The notes under the pieces: generated by a model | Database searches by the model: none | Told to the model about the DNA's origin: nothing | The model's input: the letters and a program-made list of their open reading frames with translations, nothing else | Shown here: positions 18,701 to 27,106 of the stretch, in pieces | Numbering within the stretch: the stretch's first letter is position 1 | Layout: each line of letters starts with the position of its first letter | NCBI GenBank assembly: GCA_910588545.1 | Contig: CAJUOU010000001.1 | Span: 426,723 to 490,722 of the forward strand | Direction: 5' to 3' | DNA length: 64,000 bases | Origin: an uncultured Christensenellaceae bacterium | GTDB taxonomy: Bacteria > Bacillota > Clostridia > Christensenellales > UBA3700 | Translations under genes and position numbers: made by a program

Positions 18701-19333
18701 ATAAATAGTTTGGGCGAAGTAAGTCCAAGTTCGATAAGCGAGTATGAGGAACTAAACGAACGACATACAGGACTTGTTACCGAAAGGGACGACTTGGTAA
18801 AAGCGGAAAACGATTTACTTGGCATTATTCGTGATCTAAGCCGTGAAATGCAAGAGATTTTTGATACCGAATTTGCTAAAATAGCTAAAAATTTTGAAGT
18901 AACGTTTAAAGAGATATTTGGCGGTGGTACAGGAAAATTACAAATTGACCCGCATGCAGATGACCCATTGACAGCTGGTGTAGAAATTGTTGCGATGTTG
19001 CCGGGTAAAAATACCAAAAACTTGTCAGCTTTGAGCGGTGGAGAAATGGCACTTACTGCAATCGCGATTTTGTTCTCTATCCTAAAAACAAAACCTATGC
19101 CATTCTGCTTGCTTGACGAAATCGAGGCTGCACTTGACGACGGTAATGCGGCATTGTTTGCAAAATATTTGAAAAAATTTGTCGGCAATACTCAATTTAT
19201 CGTTATTACACACAGAAAACCTACAATGGAACAAGCGGACAGGCTATTTGGTGTTACAATGGAAGAGCGCGGTGTATCCAAGGTTGTTTCGGTCGAGCTT
19301 TCGGAAGCTGTTAAGAATATAAGTGAAGATTAA
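15743..19333 (+). CDS. smc: chromosome segregation SMC ATPase
   Basis: An 1196-residue condensin subunit that organises and segregates the chromosome with ScpA and ScpB, both encoded 5 kb downstream. Walker A is GPNGSGKSN near residue 35. A coiled coil follows, then the hinge at about 510-680 (GVVAELINVPARYEVAVEVALGG...GSVTGGS), the second coiled coil, the signature LSGGEMALTAIA and Walker B FCLLDEIEAALDD. Length is normal for the family. Translation starts at TTG (15743) behind GAGG. It lies 38 bases before ftsY with no terminator between, so the two are probably one unit; the usual upstream rnc is absent here. Confidence 0.97.
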   Translation: MNFKRLELYGFKSFADKTVIEFNEGITGIVGPNGSGKSNFSDAIKWVLGEQSAKQLRGKNMQDVIFVGTQRRTQMSYCEVTLVFDNTDQKIFKTLAFDEVSFTRKLYRSGDSEYLLNGTPILLKNMRDIIRDTGLGKDGYSIIGQGRVAEIINSKPENRRVIFEEAAGISKYKKRKDEAEDKLEKTRDHLDRVQDIIKELERQLTPLAKKAENAKKYLQLYDNLRQLEVNHFLYAYENNDKEIDKINELIKAISEEIEFVSSKIKQNDSDYFANLEKIQKIEEDLNEYRELRTKILVANQEKLGKGETLQERLSYGKAEEKNLLNEIEKNTQKIDDIEELIEALNKKHDEILFELNTLKSEYETKENEMLKLTDEINRSNAEFEQSERKMLEAIKKLSDADVDYTKLNTQFEYLSQDKIEQEEEIINLKQDIESTEEEKQAVEKEINRIQTERNNIYREVSECKKNQSDNRVKMTLLENNIRECKSALASYEMQKTVITRAKNQYESFAASVQKIMQHAKQDKVLDSKILGVVAELINVPARYEVAVEVALGGALQNIVTANIDDVKYCIEVLKKFRLGTITFLPISSMRPRLLNEEQKNVLKEVGVEGVASDLIGYNKAYDNVFKNLLGATIVCDTYDNASRIAKKYNRAFRIVTLEGEIFSTQGSVTGGSRKQDAIGILGRERELEFVIKNIEKTTQMLKKSNEDFEICNKNNEQLNFLIGNLNQQLIDKEVLFNTETNKLNDISDKLDVIVEDLQNKSTAYNELCEKLTIIEKSLSGAGRLRTDISSQTSDFDDQKAKSRENLNSKVDERNKLSANLANMKVRIADIANKLTICQGDIDREVVIKSDARNAIVVAKSNLEKVRAHIEDTENQMNNAVLSEADKAKVNEIDGKIESLTSQKNTLNNTNRSLLLEKDENNTRLQTATNKKTKEEGNIEKLRVQFENLTARIDEEYGLNYESSLPYKLEEYNDSESITEIAHLKRAINSLGEVSPSSISEYEELNERHTGLVTERDDLVKAENDLLGIIRDLSREMQEIFDTEFAKIAKNFEVTFKEIFGGGTGKLQIDPHADDPLTAGVEIVAMLPGKNTKNLSALSGGEMALTAIAILFSILKTKPMPFCLLDEIEAALDDGNAALFAKYLKKFVGNTQFIVITHRKPTMEQADRLFGVTMEERGVSKVVSVELSEAVKNISED

Positions 19334-19371
19334 AATACATAAAACTTTTATATTTAATATTAAGGAGAATT

Positions 19372-20268
19372 ATGGGGATTTTTAGTAAAATAAGCAACGG
19401 ACTTAAGAAAACAAAAGAAAATTTCAGCCGTAAAATATACGAATTATTTAAAGGAAGAGCTATCGACGACGATTTTTACGAAGAGTTGGAAATGGCTTTG
19501 ATAAGTGCGGATGTAGGCTTTACGGCAACTGAAATGATTTGTGACAAACTTAAAGAGGCGTGCTATGAAAAAAGATTGACAGATACATCTCAAGCTAAAG
19601 ATATTTTAAAACAAATAATGATTAGCGAAATAGATTATGAAATACCTGAGTATAAATATCCACTTGTCATTTTGGTTGCAGGTGTTAACGGCGTAGGCAA
19701 AACCACGGCAATCGGTAAGCTTGCAAAATACTTTAAGTCGGAGGGTAAATCGGTAGTGCTTGCCGCGGCAGATACATTCCGTGCGGCAGCAAGTGACCAA
19801 TTAACCGTTTGGGCGGAACGTGCAGGTGTAAGGATTGTAAAACAAAGCGAGGGGAGCGACCCTGCGGCTGTAGTATTTGATGCGATAAGCAGTGCAAAGG
19901 CAAGAAAGGACGATGTCGTTTTGATTGATACCGCAGGTAGACTGCATAATAAAAAAAATCTAATGAACGAGCTTAACAAAATTCACAAAGTAGTAGATAG
20001 AGAATATCCTGATTGTGACTATCGCTCATACATTGTTTTGGATGCAACAACAGGTCAAAATGCCGTAGCTCAAGTTGAAACTTTCGGAGAAATATTTGAT
20101 ATAGACGGAATAATATTGAACAAACTTGACGGAACAGCAAAAGGTGGTGTGGTTTTTGCAATAAGCAGTGAGCAAGAAATTCCTGTTTGCTTTGTAGGCG
20201 TAGGCGAAAAAATTGACGATTTGATTAAATTTGATGCGACTAGCTTTATTGAGGAATTGATAGACTAA
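19372..20268 (+). CDS. ftsY: signal recognition particle receptor FtsY
   Basis: A 298-residue SRP-type GTPase that docks ribosome-nascent chain-SRP complexes at the membrane. It has the short N domain of Firmicutes and no acidic A domain. GTP motifs are GVNGVGKTTAIGKLA (G1), DTFRAAASDQL, DTAGRLHNKKNLMNEL (G3) and NKLDGTAKGG (G4). The start follows AAGGAG. The smc-ftsY pairing is classical in Firmicutes. Confidence 0.97.
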   Translation: MGIFSKISNGLKKTKENFSRKIYELFKGRAIDDDFYEELEMALISADVGFTATEMICDKLKEACYEKRLTDTSQAKDILKQIMISEIDYEIPEYKYPLVILVAGVNGVGKTTAIGKLAKYFKSEGKSVVLAAADTFRAAASDQLTVWAERAGVRIVKQSEGSDPAAVVFDAISSAKARKDDVVLIDTAGRLHNKKNLMNELNKIHKVVDREYPDCDYRSYIVLDATTGQNAVAQVETFGEIFDIDGIILNKLDGTAKGGVVFAISSEQEIPVCFVGVGEKIDDLIKFDATSFIEELID

Positions 20269-20312
20269 AATTTATTTTTTATTTCGAAAATCGATACTAA
20301 ATTAAAAAAATC

Positions 20313-20350
20313 AAGATAAACTTGTATATTTTTGCAAGTTTATCTTTTTT
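20313..20350 (+). terminator. terminator of smc-ftsY
   Basis: A 12-bp perfect stem, AAGATAAACTTG/CAAGTTTATCTT, with a T run, 45 bases after the ftsY stop. Confidence 0.85.
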
Positions 20351-20433
20351 ATTTATCGCAAGTTTAGTAAGTAATATTACATTTTAATTTTATTAGTAAA
20401 TAGTTATTAGTTTTATTTATATATAATATAAGT

Positions 20434-20595
20434 AAAGTGTCATAAAAAGTATACTTTTTCTGACAAATAATTATTGACAAAAAAAGTTATATTTTGTATA
20501 CTAAAATAAAGAAGAAGTGGAAGAAATATAATTGATATTTATAAAAAACTAGTTTTTTAAAAGTGTCAGAAAAAGTATAGTTTTTTTGACACTTT
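20434..20595. repeat. 160-bp element bounded by 32-bp inverted repeats
   Basis: The left end (20434-20465) and the right end (20564-20595) are inverted copies with two mismatches. They start AAAGTGTCA and contain AAAAAGTATAC/GTATACTTTTT. Each end is itself close to palindromic: 20437-20464 is a near-perfect dyad centred on GTATAC. The interior carries the promoter for the permease. The size and ends suit a miniature inverted-repeat element, but two operators flanking a promoter would look the same. I see no convincing target duplication. Confidence 0.65.
20474..20502 (+). promoter_or_regulatory. strong sigma-A promoter for the purine permease
   Basis: A perfect TTGACA is followed after 17 bases by TATACT. 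It lies between the two palindromic repeats, which leaves a leader of about 155 bases that contains the right-hand palindrome. I do not find purine riboswitch core motifs in the leader. Confidence 0.75.
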
Positions 20596-20666
20596 TGTAA
20601 CATAATGTATAGTAATTAATTTAAAAATAATTAATCAATATAAAAATTATTTTAAAGGAGAAAGGT

Positions 20667-22364
20667 ATGGAAGAAAAACAAGAGCAAGTTGTTCAAGAAG
20701 TTGAACAAAATGTTTCGGAAACTGAAGTGGTAGCAGAAAACACAGTTGCTGCAACCCCTGACGGAAAGCCAAAAAACAAGTTTATATCCGGTATGGACAA
20801 ATTTTTCGGCGTTTCTAAAAGCGGAAGTAATTTCAGAACCGAAATAATGGCAGGTGTTACTACATTTATGGCTATGGCTTATATTTTGGTAGTAAATCCA
20901 AGCATTTTAAGTGCTACAAATGGTGCTTTAAACAGTGCATTTTATATTGCTACTGCTTTAGGTGCTATCGTAGGTACATTGATGATGTCACTTTATGCTA
21001 AATATCCATTTGCACAAGCACCGGGTATGGGACTTAACGCATTTTTTGCATTTACAATAGTAGGTGTAGGTTGCGCTAATATGTCGGTTGAAAACGGTTT
21101 GTTTATCATATTGATTTCTGGTATTTTATTCTTGATATTGACATTGGTTGGTGTAAGAGAGAAAATAGTTGAAAGTATCCCTAAGTCGGTAAGACAAGCA
21201 ATTCCTGTAGGTATTGGTTTGTTCATTGCATTTTTGGGGCTTCAAAACTGTGGAGCAATCGTTGCGGATGCATCTACACTTGTCAAATTGCAAAGCTTTA
21301 ATGTTTTTGCAGACGGATTTGTATTTGCTAAAGTTTATCCAATCATTATTACTTTGATTACTTTTATCGCTATTGCAGTAATGAGCAAGCTTAAAGTAAG
21401 AGGTGCTATGCTTTGGGGTATTCTTGGCGGCTCGGTAATGTACTATGTATTTGGTTATGCAGGCGGTTTTGGCGGAGTAGCTAATTTCCCTAATTGGGGC
21501 GCAATGCTTGTAAATCCCGGCGATGCATTTGCATCTTGGGGCAAAGATTTGGTAGGTCAAGTTTTTGTAAGCGGTTGGAACTTTGCAGGTCAAAATGCTG
21601 CCGATGTAGCTTTGGTAATTATAACAGGTGTATTGTCCTTTGCAATGGTTGATATGTTCGATACAATCGGTACATTGCTAGGTACTGCTCAAAGAGCAAA
21701 TATGCTTGACGAAAACGGAACTCTTCCAAGAATGAAACAAGCTTTACTTGCTGACTCTGTTGCTACTTGCACAGGTGCAATTTTCGGAACAACTACTGTT
21801 ACTACTTTCGTAGAGTCAAGTGCAGGTGTTGCAGAGGGAGGAAGAACAGGTCTTACTTCTTTAGTAACTGCAGGTTTATTCTTCTTAGCAATGTTCTTGA
21901 CACCGCTTGCACAAATTATCCCAGGTTGTGCAACTGCAGCAGCACTTATATATGTAGGTGTATTGATGATGGCAAGTGTTAAAAATATCGACTTTACAGA
22001 TGCAGCGGCTGCTGTTCCTGCATTCCTAACAATTTCTATGATGGCATTTACTTACAACATAAGCTATGGTATCGGTCTTGGATTGATTTCTCACTGTTTG
22101 ATTATGCTTGGTACAGGTAAATATTTTGGTATTGGAAAAGAATTTGTTAAGAAAGCAAAAGCTGTTGTAGCAGTTGTAGCACCTGCAGATGAAAATGTTG
22201 TAGAGGGTAGCGATGTTGTTGCAGAAAGCGAAGTAACTATCGATAGCGAAAAGGAAGAAAATGCAGAATCCGGATTGTTGCCAAAAACATATTATTTGAA
22301 GAAAGAATATGTAACAATAATTATCTCGGTAATATTCATTTTGTTATTTATCTTTACTCACTAA
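20667..22364 (+). CDS. NCS2 family purine permease (AzgA/PbuG type)
   Basis: A 565-residue membrane transporter for hypoxanthine, guanine or adenine driven by protons. Its about 12-14 membrane helices include the AzgA-subfamily marks MAGVTTFMAMAYILVVNPSI, QAPGMGLNAFFAFT, DMFDTIGTLLG and GTTTVTTFVESSAGVAEGGRTGLT. Unusual for the family are a 45-residue Glu/Val/Gln-rich N-terminal extension and about 50 extra acidic residues before a last membrane helix at the C-terminus. The start follows AAAGGAG. It is monocistronic between its promoter and a terminator. Confidence 0.93.
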   Translation: MEEKQEQVVQEVEQNVSETEVVAENTVAATPDGKPKNKFISGMDKFFGVSKSGSNFRTEIMAGVTTFMAMAYILVVNPSILSATNGALNSAFYIATALGAIVGTLMMSLYAKYPFAQAPGMGLNAFFAFTIVGVGCANMSVENGLFIILISGILFLILTLVGVREKIVESIPKSVRQAIPVGIGLFIAFLGLQNCGAIVADASTLVKLQSFNVFADGFVFAKVYPIIITLITFIAIAVMSKLKVRGAMLWGILGGSVMYYVFGYAGGFGGVANFPNWGAMLVNPGDAFASWGKDLVGQVFVSGWNFAGQNAADVALVIITGVLSFAMVDMFDTIGTLLGTAQRANMLDENGTLPRMKQALLADSVATCTGAIFGTTTVTTFVESSAGVAEGGRTGLTSLVTAGLFFLAMFLTPLAQIIPGCATAAALIYVGVLMMASVKNIDFTDAAAAVPAFLTISMMAFTYNISYGIGLGLISHCLIMLGTGKYFGIGKEFVKKAKAVVAVVAPADENVVEGSDVVAESEVTIDSEKEENAESGLLPKTYYLKKEYVTIIISVIFILLFIFTH

Positions 22365-22375
22365 TTATAAAATTT

Positions 22376-22404
22376 AATTGCCGCATTTATGCGGCAATTT
22401 TTTT
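22376..22404 (+). terminator. terminator of the permease gene
   Basis: A perfect stem, AATTGCCGC/GCGGCAATT, with a 6-base loop and seven T follows the permease stop. Confidence 0.9.
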
Positions 22405-22444
22405 ATATTATTTTTGCCTAAGTAGGTTTATTATACCGCTAAAC

Positions 22445-22473
22445 TTGACATTGTTATAAAATAATGTTAAAAT
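22445..22473 (+). promoter_or_regulatory. promoter for lysA
   Basis: TTGACA and TAAAAT are 17 bases apart, 44 bases before the lysA start. The leader is too short for a lysine riboswitch. Confidence 0.7.
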
Positions 22474-22516
22474 AATTATAATTATTATAAATACAAAAAG
22501 GCATAAAAGGTCAATT

Positions 22517-23842
22517 ATGAATTACAGAAAAAGTATGATGCCGAATAAAAATGGCGAATTGGTTATCGGCGGAGTTAAAGTAAGCGAATTAAGGGAAAAA
22601 TACGGTACTCCGTTATATGTTATGGATGTCGAGTTTATTAAGTCGGTTTGTTGTGCTTTTAAGGATACTATTGCAAAATACTATGGTGGTTTTGGCGGTG
22701 TTGCTTTTGCATCTAAAGCTTTTAGTTGCAAAGCAATTTATGCTATTATGAAATCACTCGATATGAATATAGATGTCGTTTCCGCAGGAGAGATTTATAC
22801 TGCATTAAGCAGCGGATTTGATATTTCCAAAGCCTATTTTCACGGAAATAACAAGCTTGTTTCGGAATTGGAGTATGCCGTTAATAACAATATCGGTGTA
22901 GTGGTAATTGATAATATAGAGGAAATTGAAATATTAAACGATATTTGCAGCAAAAAAGGTATTGTGCAAAAAGTTAATATAAGGACAAATCCGGGTGTAG
23001 AGGCTCATACACATTCTTATATTCAAACAGCTAAAATAGATAGTAAATTTGGTTTTTCCATTGAAAACGGCGATGCCATGACTGCAATTTTATGTATTTT
23101 AAAATGCAAAAATTTAACCTTGAACGGCGTTAATTGTCATATAGGCTCACAAATTTTTGACAGCAATGCTTTTAGATTAGCAGTTGATGTTATGACCGAT
23201 TTTATATTGGAAATTAAAAATACTACAGGCATTGAAATTGGAGAATTGAATATGGGCGGCGGTTTTGGCGTACATTATACTGAAAGTGACCCAAAATACT
23301 CATTGGAAGATTACTGCAATTATATAAAAATAATCACTATGGCAATAAACGATGCGGTTGAAAGCAAAAAAATCGCAAAACCAAGACTTATGGTTGAGCC
23401 GGGACGTTCGATTGTAGGAGAGTCGGGAATTACTTTGTATTCGGTGGGAAACATTCGAGATATCAAAGGTATAAAAAAATATGTTTGCATTGACGGTGGT
23501 ATGTTTGACAATATCAGACCTGCTTTATATCAAGCAGAGTACGAGGCAGTTATAGCAACAAATTGCAATGCAAAAGCAGAAGAAACTGTTAGTATAGCAG
23601 GTAAATGCTGTGAAAGCGGAGATATTATAATAGATAAAATCGATTTGCCTGTAGCAAAAAGAGGGGATTTGATTGCCGTATTTACGACAGGTGCATACGG
23701 GTATAGTATGGCTAGCAATTATAACAGAAATGCTATTCCTCCTGTTGTTATGGTTGAAAACGGCAAGTCGGATTATGCTGTAAAGCCTCAATCGTTTGAA
23801 GATATAGCAAGAAACGATAATATTCCTGACTTTTTGAAGTAA
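22517..23842 (+). CDS. lysA: diaminopimelate decarboxylase
   Basis: A 441-residue fold-III PLP enzyme that decarboxylates meso-diaminopimelate to lysine, the last lysine step. The PLP lysine is Lys67 in FASKAF. The glycine-rich phosphate loop is MGGGFGVHY. The C-terminal site CESGDIIIDKIDLP and the GAYGYSMASNYN motif identify DAP decarboxylase rather than ornithine or arginine decarboxylase. The start follows AAAGG. The M50 protease gene begins 20 bases after, so the two are likely co-transcribed. Confidence 0.95.
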   Translation: MNYRKSMMPNKNGELVIGGVKVSELREKYGTPLYVMDVEFIKSVCCAFKDTIAKYYGGFGGVAFASKAFSCKAIYAIMKSLDMNIDVVSAGEIYTALSSGFDISKAYFHGNNKLVSELEYAVNNNIGVVVIDNIEEIEILNDICSKKGIVQKVNIRTNPGVEAHTHSYIQTAKIDSKFGFSIENGDAMTAILCILKCKNLTLNGVNCHIGSQIFDSNAFRLAVDVMTDFILEIKNTTGIEIGELNMGGGFGVHYTESDPKYSLEDYCNYIKIITMAINDAVESKKIAKPRLMVEPGRSIVGESGITLYSVGNIRDIKGIKKYVCIDGGMFDNIRPALYQAEYEAVIATNCNAKAEETVSIAGKCCESGDIIIDKIDLPVAKRGDLIAVFTTGAYGYSMASNYNRNAIPPVVMVENGKSDYAVKPQSFEDIARNDNIPDFLK

Positions 23843-23862
23843 TGGGCAATAGGTAAAAATTT

Positions 23863-24588
23863 ATGTTCAACATTTTATTTAATCAAACTTTAAGCATTCA
23901 AGATAAATTTATAATTGCAGTGGCATTTTTATTTGCTATGGTAATTGCTTTTACTATGCACGAGTATGCACATGGCATTGTTGCTTATTGGAATGGTGAT
24001 AATACCGCAAAAAATATGGGGAGACTAACGGTCAATCCGTTAAAACATTTAGATGTATTTGGTACTTTACTCCTTCTATTTGTCGGATTTGGATGGGCAA
24101 AGCCCGTACCAATTAATCCAAACAATTTTGAAAAGATAAGAAAAGGCGTTTTTACCGTTTCGATAGCCGGAGTTACAATGAATTTATTGCTTGCAATAGT
24201 CAATTTTATTTTGCTATTGATTATGGGCGCTATTGTTCAAGCTGTAGGAGTGACTAGTGCAATAGGAGCTATATTTTTCAAAATATTTTATAACTTCTTT
24301 TTGTACGGAATAAGTATAAATTTAACTTTAATGGCATTCAATCTTTTGCCTATTTATCCGCTAGACGGATTTCATGTAGTTGAGGCATTTACAAAATATA
24401 ACAATAAGTACTGCGCATTTATGAGACGTTACGGTACAATGGTATTGTTTGCATTGTTGCTTATAAGTAGCTTAGCATCTAGATTTGGCGGTATTTTTGT
24501 ATATTTTGACATCATAGGTTTGTTTATCAATACAATAACAGGCGGTATAGAAACTCTAATGAATTTGATATTTGGACTACTGCTTTAA
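23863..24588 (+). CDS. site-2 protease family (M50) membrane metallopeptidase
   Basis: A 241-residue membrane protein of the YwhC-like M50 branch, which cuts within membranes. The zinc site is HEYAH at His33, and the third ligand is Asp168 in NLLPIYPLDG. Four to five membrane helices can be seen. It lacks a PDZ domain, unlike RseP. It precedes scpA, as in many Firmicutes, where its substrate is unknown. Confidence 0.9.
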   Translation: MFNILFNQTLSIQDKFIIAVAFLFAMVIAFTMHEYAHGIVAYWNGDNTAKNMGRLTVNPLKHLDVFGTLLLLFVGFGWAKPVPINPNNFEKIRKGVFTVSIAGVTMNLLLAIVNFILLLIMGAIVQAVGVTSAIGAIFFKIFYNFFLYGISINLTLMAFNLLPIYPLDGFHVVEAFTKYNNKYCAFMRRYGTMVLFALLLISSLASRFGGIFVYFDIIGLFINTITGGIETLMNLIFGLLL

Positions 24589-24611
24589 ATAAAGTTTTAA
24601 AATTAGGAATT

Positions 24612-25454
24612 ATGGAAAATAGTAATTTATCATTTGACAGTCACGCAAGTTCCGAATATATCTTCCATTTGGATGATTTTGACGGACCTATAGAACTTCT
24701 TGTCCATTTAGCAAGGATAAATGGCTTGGATATTTATACGCTTAAAATAAGTCAAATTACCGACCAATATCTTGCAATGGTTGACGGCATTGATACTACA
24801 GATTTGGATAGTGCGACCGACTTTTTGGTTATGGCTGCCACATTGCTTGAGATAAAAGCACGTGCATTATTGCCTCGTGAGGAAGAAGATTTGGAAGAAA
24901 TAGAGGAAGTGCTTGACCCTGAAGAAGAAATTAGAAGATTGATGATTGAGCATGAGTTGTTTAAGGAAAAAGCTCAAGCAATAAAAGAAAATGAAACTTT
25001 AAATAGATTTTATCGTGAGCCCGTTTTTAGTGATAAGGATGCGAGAGTTACAATCAAAGGCTTTAATTTGGAAAAACTGATGGAAGCTTATGCTAAAGTG
25101 TTGTTTAATTTTACAAAAGAGGAAGAAATTGTAGATGTTAAACAAATTCAAAGGGATGAGTATACCGTTGCAAGACAGCTTAACTTTTTGGTAAATGAGC
25201 TTGTAGATAAAAAGGAATTAAGCTTTTTTAGCATATTTGACGAGTTAGTTACTAAATCGGAAATTATAAATACCTTTTTGGCACTTTTACAACTAGTAAG
25301 CAAACAGTTTGCTTGCATTGTGCAAGAACAAGCGGACGGCGATATTAAAATTGGGATAAACAGTGATTGCGACCCTGAAACTTATGACTATACAGTGCTT
25401 GCAATGGCTAGTGAGGAGGATAATTTTGATGGAAAATCTGACACAAATTCTTGA
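24612..25454 (+). CDS. scpA: segregation and condensation protein A
   Basis: A 280-residue kleisin that bridges the heads of SMC. The N-terminal FDGPIELLVHLARINGLDIY signature, the LVMAATLLEIKARALLP helix and the winged-helix C-terminus (ELSFFSIF...IINTFLALLQLV) are clear. The last 26 bases overlap scpB. With smc at 15.7 kb the window encodes the full SMC-ScpAB condensin. Confidence 0.95.
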   Translation: MENSNLSFDSHASSEYIFHLDDFDGPIELLVHLARINGLDIYTLKISQITDQYLAMVDGIDTTDLDSATDFLVMAATLLEIKARALLPREEEDLEEIEEVLDPEEEIRRLMIEHELFKEKAQAIKENETLNRFYREPVFSDKDARVTIKGFNLEKLMEAYAKVLFNFTKEEEIVDVKQIQRDEYTVARQLNFLVNELVDKKELSFFSIFDELVTKSEIINTFLALLQLVSKQFACIVQEQADGDIKIGINSDCDPETYDYTVLAMASEEDNFDGKSDTNS

Positions 25455-26175
25455 GGCAATTTTGTTCGCATCGGGTACAAGCAAAAAAAAGTCGGATATT
25501 TTAGAACTTTTGCCTAATGCCACAAAAGCTCAATTCGATAAGAGTGTGGAAATATTAAAAGAAAAATATTCAGGGGACAGCGGTGTTTTGCTACTTGATT
25601 TTAACGGCAAATTACAATTTTCCACTAACACAGACTACGGCGACATAGTGGCGGAGGTGCTTACTCCGTTAAAGGAAAAGGAGCTTTCTAAAACTCTTTT
25701 GGAAGTGCTTGCGATAATTGCTTACAAACAACCTATAACAAGGGTAGAACTTGAAAAAATCAAATCCTCTTCTGCCGATTATGCAATAGGTTTGTTGTTA
25801 AAAGTAAATCTAATAGAAGTAGTGGGAAGAAAAGATGCCGTAGGCAGACCTGTTTTATACGGTACTACAGACGAATTTTTAAAGAAATTCCAACTTTCGG
25901 ATATCTCTGAATTACCTGACTATCAAGCAGTTTTGGATAGACTTGAAGAATTGGGAGTGTTTAATAAATCTCAAACTCAACTATACCGTGATATAGAAAT
26001 AAGCGATGAGCAAATTGATAATAATTATGACGATACAAGCGAAAAGCAAAGACTTGAAAAGTTGAAAAACATTGAAAGAGCTTTGGATGACGCCAGCATT
26101 ATCGAAGATATGCTTAACAGCGAAGAAGAACTACCTGACTTTTTGGATGGCGAAGAATATAACGTAATCGAATAA
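25429..26175 (+). CDS. scpB: segregation and condensation protein B
   Basis: A 248-residue partner of ScpA with two winged-helix domains: ILEAILFASG at the start, then LSKTLLEVLAIIAYKQPITRVELEKI and VGRKDAVGRPVLYGTTDEFLKKF. The start is the ATG at 25429, behind GAGGAGG; a longer frame begins at 25363 but lacks a binding site and the family does not extend there. About 60 acidic residues form an extra C-terminal tail. It overlaps scpA, so translation is coupled. Confidence 0.95.
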   Translation: MENLTQILEAILFASGTSKKKSDILELLPNATKAQFDKSVEILKEKYSGDSGVLLLDFNGKLQFSTNTDYGDIVAEVLTPLKEKELSKTLLEVLAIIAYKQPITRVELEKIKSSSADYAIGLLLKVNLIEVVGRKDAVGRPVLYGTTDEFLKKFQLSDISELPDYQAVLDRLEELGVFNKSQTQLYRDIEISDEQIDNNYDDTSEKQRLEKLKNIERALDDASIIEDMLNSEEELPDFLDGEEYNVIE

Positions 26176-26211
26176 AATACTATTCATTTGCATAAATAAT
26201 TAAAATTTTAT

Positions 26212-26766
26212 TTGCATAAAGCTAAATTAAATATACACACTAAATGTATGATAACAATACTTTTGGTGTGTATTTTTTTTGGGATAAATGCTCGTGTTTA
26301 TTTGAATTTTGATAATATGAATGCCACTCTCGAAGTTATCTTGCCATTAAATTTGACAGTGATTTCGGTAAGGTTTAATTTGCATAACAAAACTTTATAT
26401 TACAATATAAATAAAGGTAAAGTAAAGCAAATTAATATTAAAAACAACAAACGTAAAAATAAAAAGCAGTTTCATAAAATACGAATCCAAAAATTTAGTT
26501 ACTCTATGATTTTAGGTAGTAACCAAGACTGTGTGAAAGCTTTATATATGGCAAATGCTATTGATTATTTGAGCGAATTGTTTTTTAATATTTCAAAAAA
26601 ATATTTGGAAATTAACGAGTTTGACAAATTTATCATTCCTAATTTTAAAGATGATACAAGCAAAATAGTAGTCAATATAGTTATAAGTAAAGGTATTTTA
26701 GATATTATTAAAAATATCTTTGCAAAATCGGAAAAAAGAAAATATGAGGTTAAATATGCAAATTGA
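26212..26766 (+). CDS. DUF2953-like membrane-anchored protein (YtfI position)
   Basis: A 184-residue protein with one N-terminal membrane segment (MITILLVCIFFGINA) and a basic beta-rich domain, ending in a helix (DIIKNIFAKSEK). It lies directly before ytfJ and overlaps its start, the position of ytfI (DUF2953) in Bacillus. The sequence is too divergent to assign with certainty. Translation probably starts at TTG (26212); an in-frame ATG follows at residue 13. No catalytic motif is seen. Confidence 0.6.
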   Translation: MHKAKLNIHTKCMITILLVCIFFGINARVYLNFDNMNATLEVILPLNLTVISVRFNLHNKTLYYNINKGKVKQINIKNNKRKNKKQFHKIRIQKFSYSMILGSNQDCVKALYMANAIDYLSELFFNISKKYLEINEFDKFIIPNFKDDTSKIVVNIVISKGILDIIKNIFAKSEKRKYEVKYAN

Positions 26767-27106
26767 TAAATTGATTGAGGGGACAATAGAAAACCTTAAA
26801 GGTGTGGTAGACAGCAATAATATAGTAGGAAAACCGATAGTAAACGGCGATTTAGTGGTAGTTCCTATTTCCAAAATTACATTCGGTTTTGTGGTTGGCG
26901 GCGGCGAATACGGCAGTGTTTATGACGGCGAGCACGAATTGCCGCATGCAAATGCAAGCGGTGCAGGTGTAAATATGCAACCTATTGGTTTTTTGGTAAG
27001 TGATAAAAATCACGTAAAATTTGTAAGTGTGGACGAAAGTCAGGGAGATAGTAAATGGTCGGATTTGATTTCAGCAAGTTTAAAACTAATAAAAGACAAA
27101 AAATAA
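26756..27106 (+). CDS. ytfJ: GerW/YtfJ family sporulation-associated protein
   Basis: A 116-residue protein with the family core NIVGKPIVNGDLVVVPISKITFGFVVGGGEYG, a Gly/Ala-rich centre (ANASGAGVNMQPIGFLV) and VKFVSVDE. In B. subtilis GerW (YtfJ) is made in the forespore and needed for normal germination, but the family also occurs in non-sporulating clostridia, so its role here is open. I choose the ATG at 26756, behind GAGG, rather than the longer frame at 26720. It overlaps both neighbours. Confidence 0.88.
   Translation: MQIDKLIEGTIENLKGVVDSNNIVGKPIVNGDLVVVPISKITFGFVVGGGEYGSVYDGEHELPHANASGAGVNMQPIGFLVSDKNHVKFVSVDESQGDSKWSDLISASLKLIKDKK

Noticed and set aside
20503..20666. Purine riboswitch in the permease leader
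   Set aside because: I do not find the conserved loop and junction sequences; the leader is filled by the inverted repeat.
22474..22516. Lysine riboswitch before lysA
   Set aside because: The leader is only about 40 bases, far too short.
25363..25428. Longer scpB start
   Set aside because: The extra 22 residues lie inside scpA, lack a ribosome site and do not belong to the family; the ATG at 25429 has GAGGAGG.
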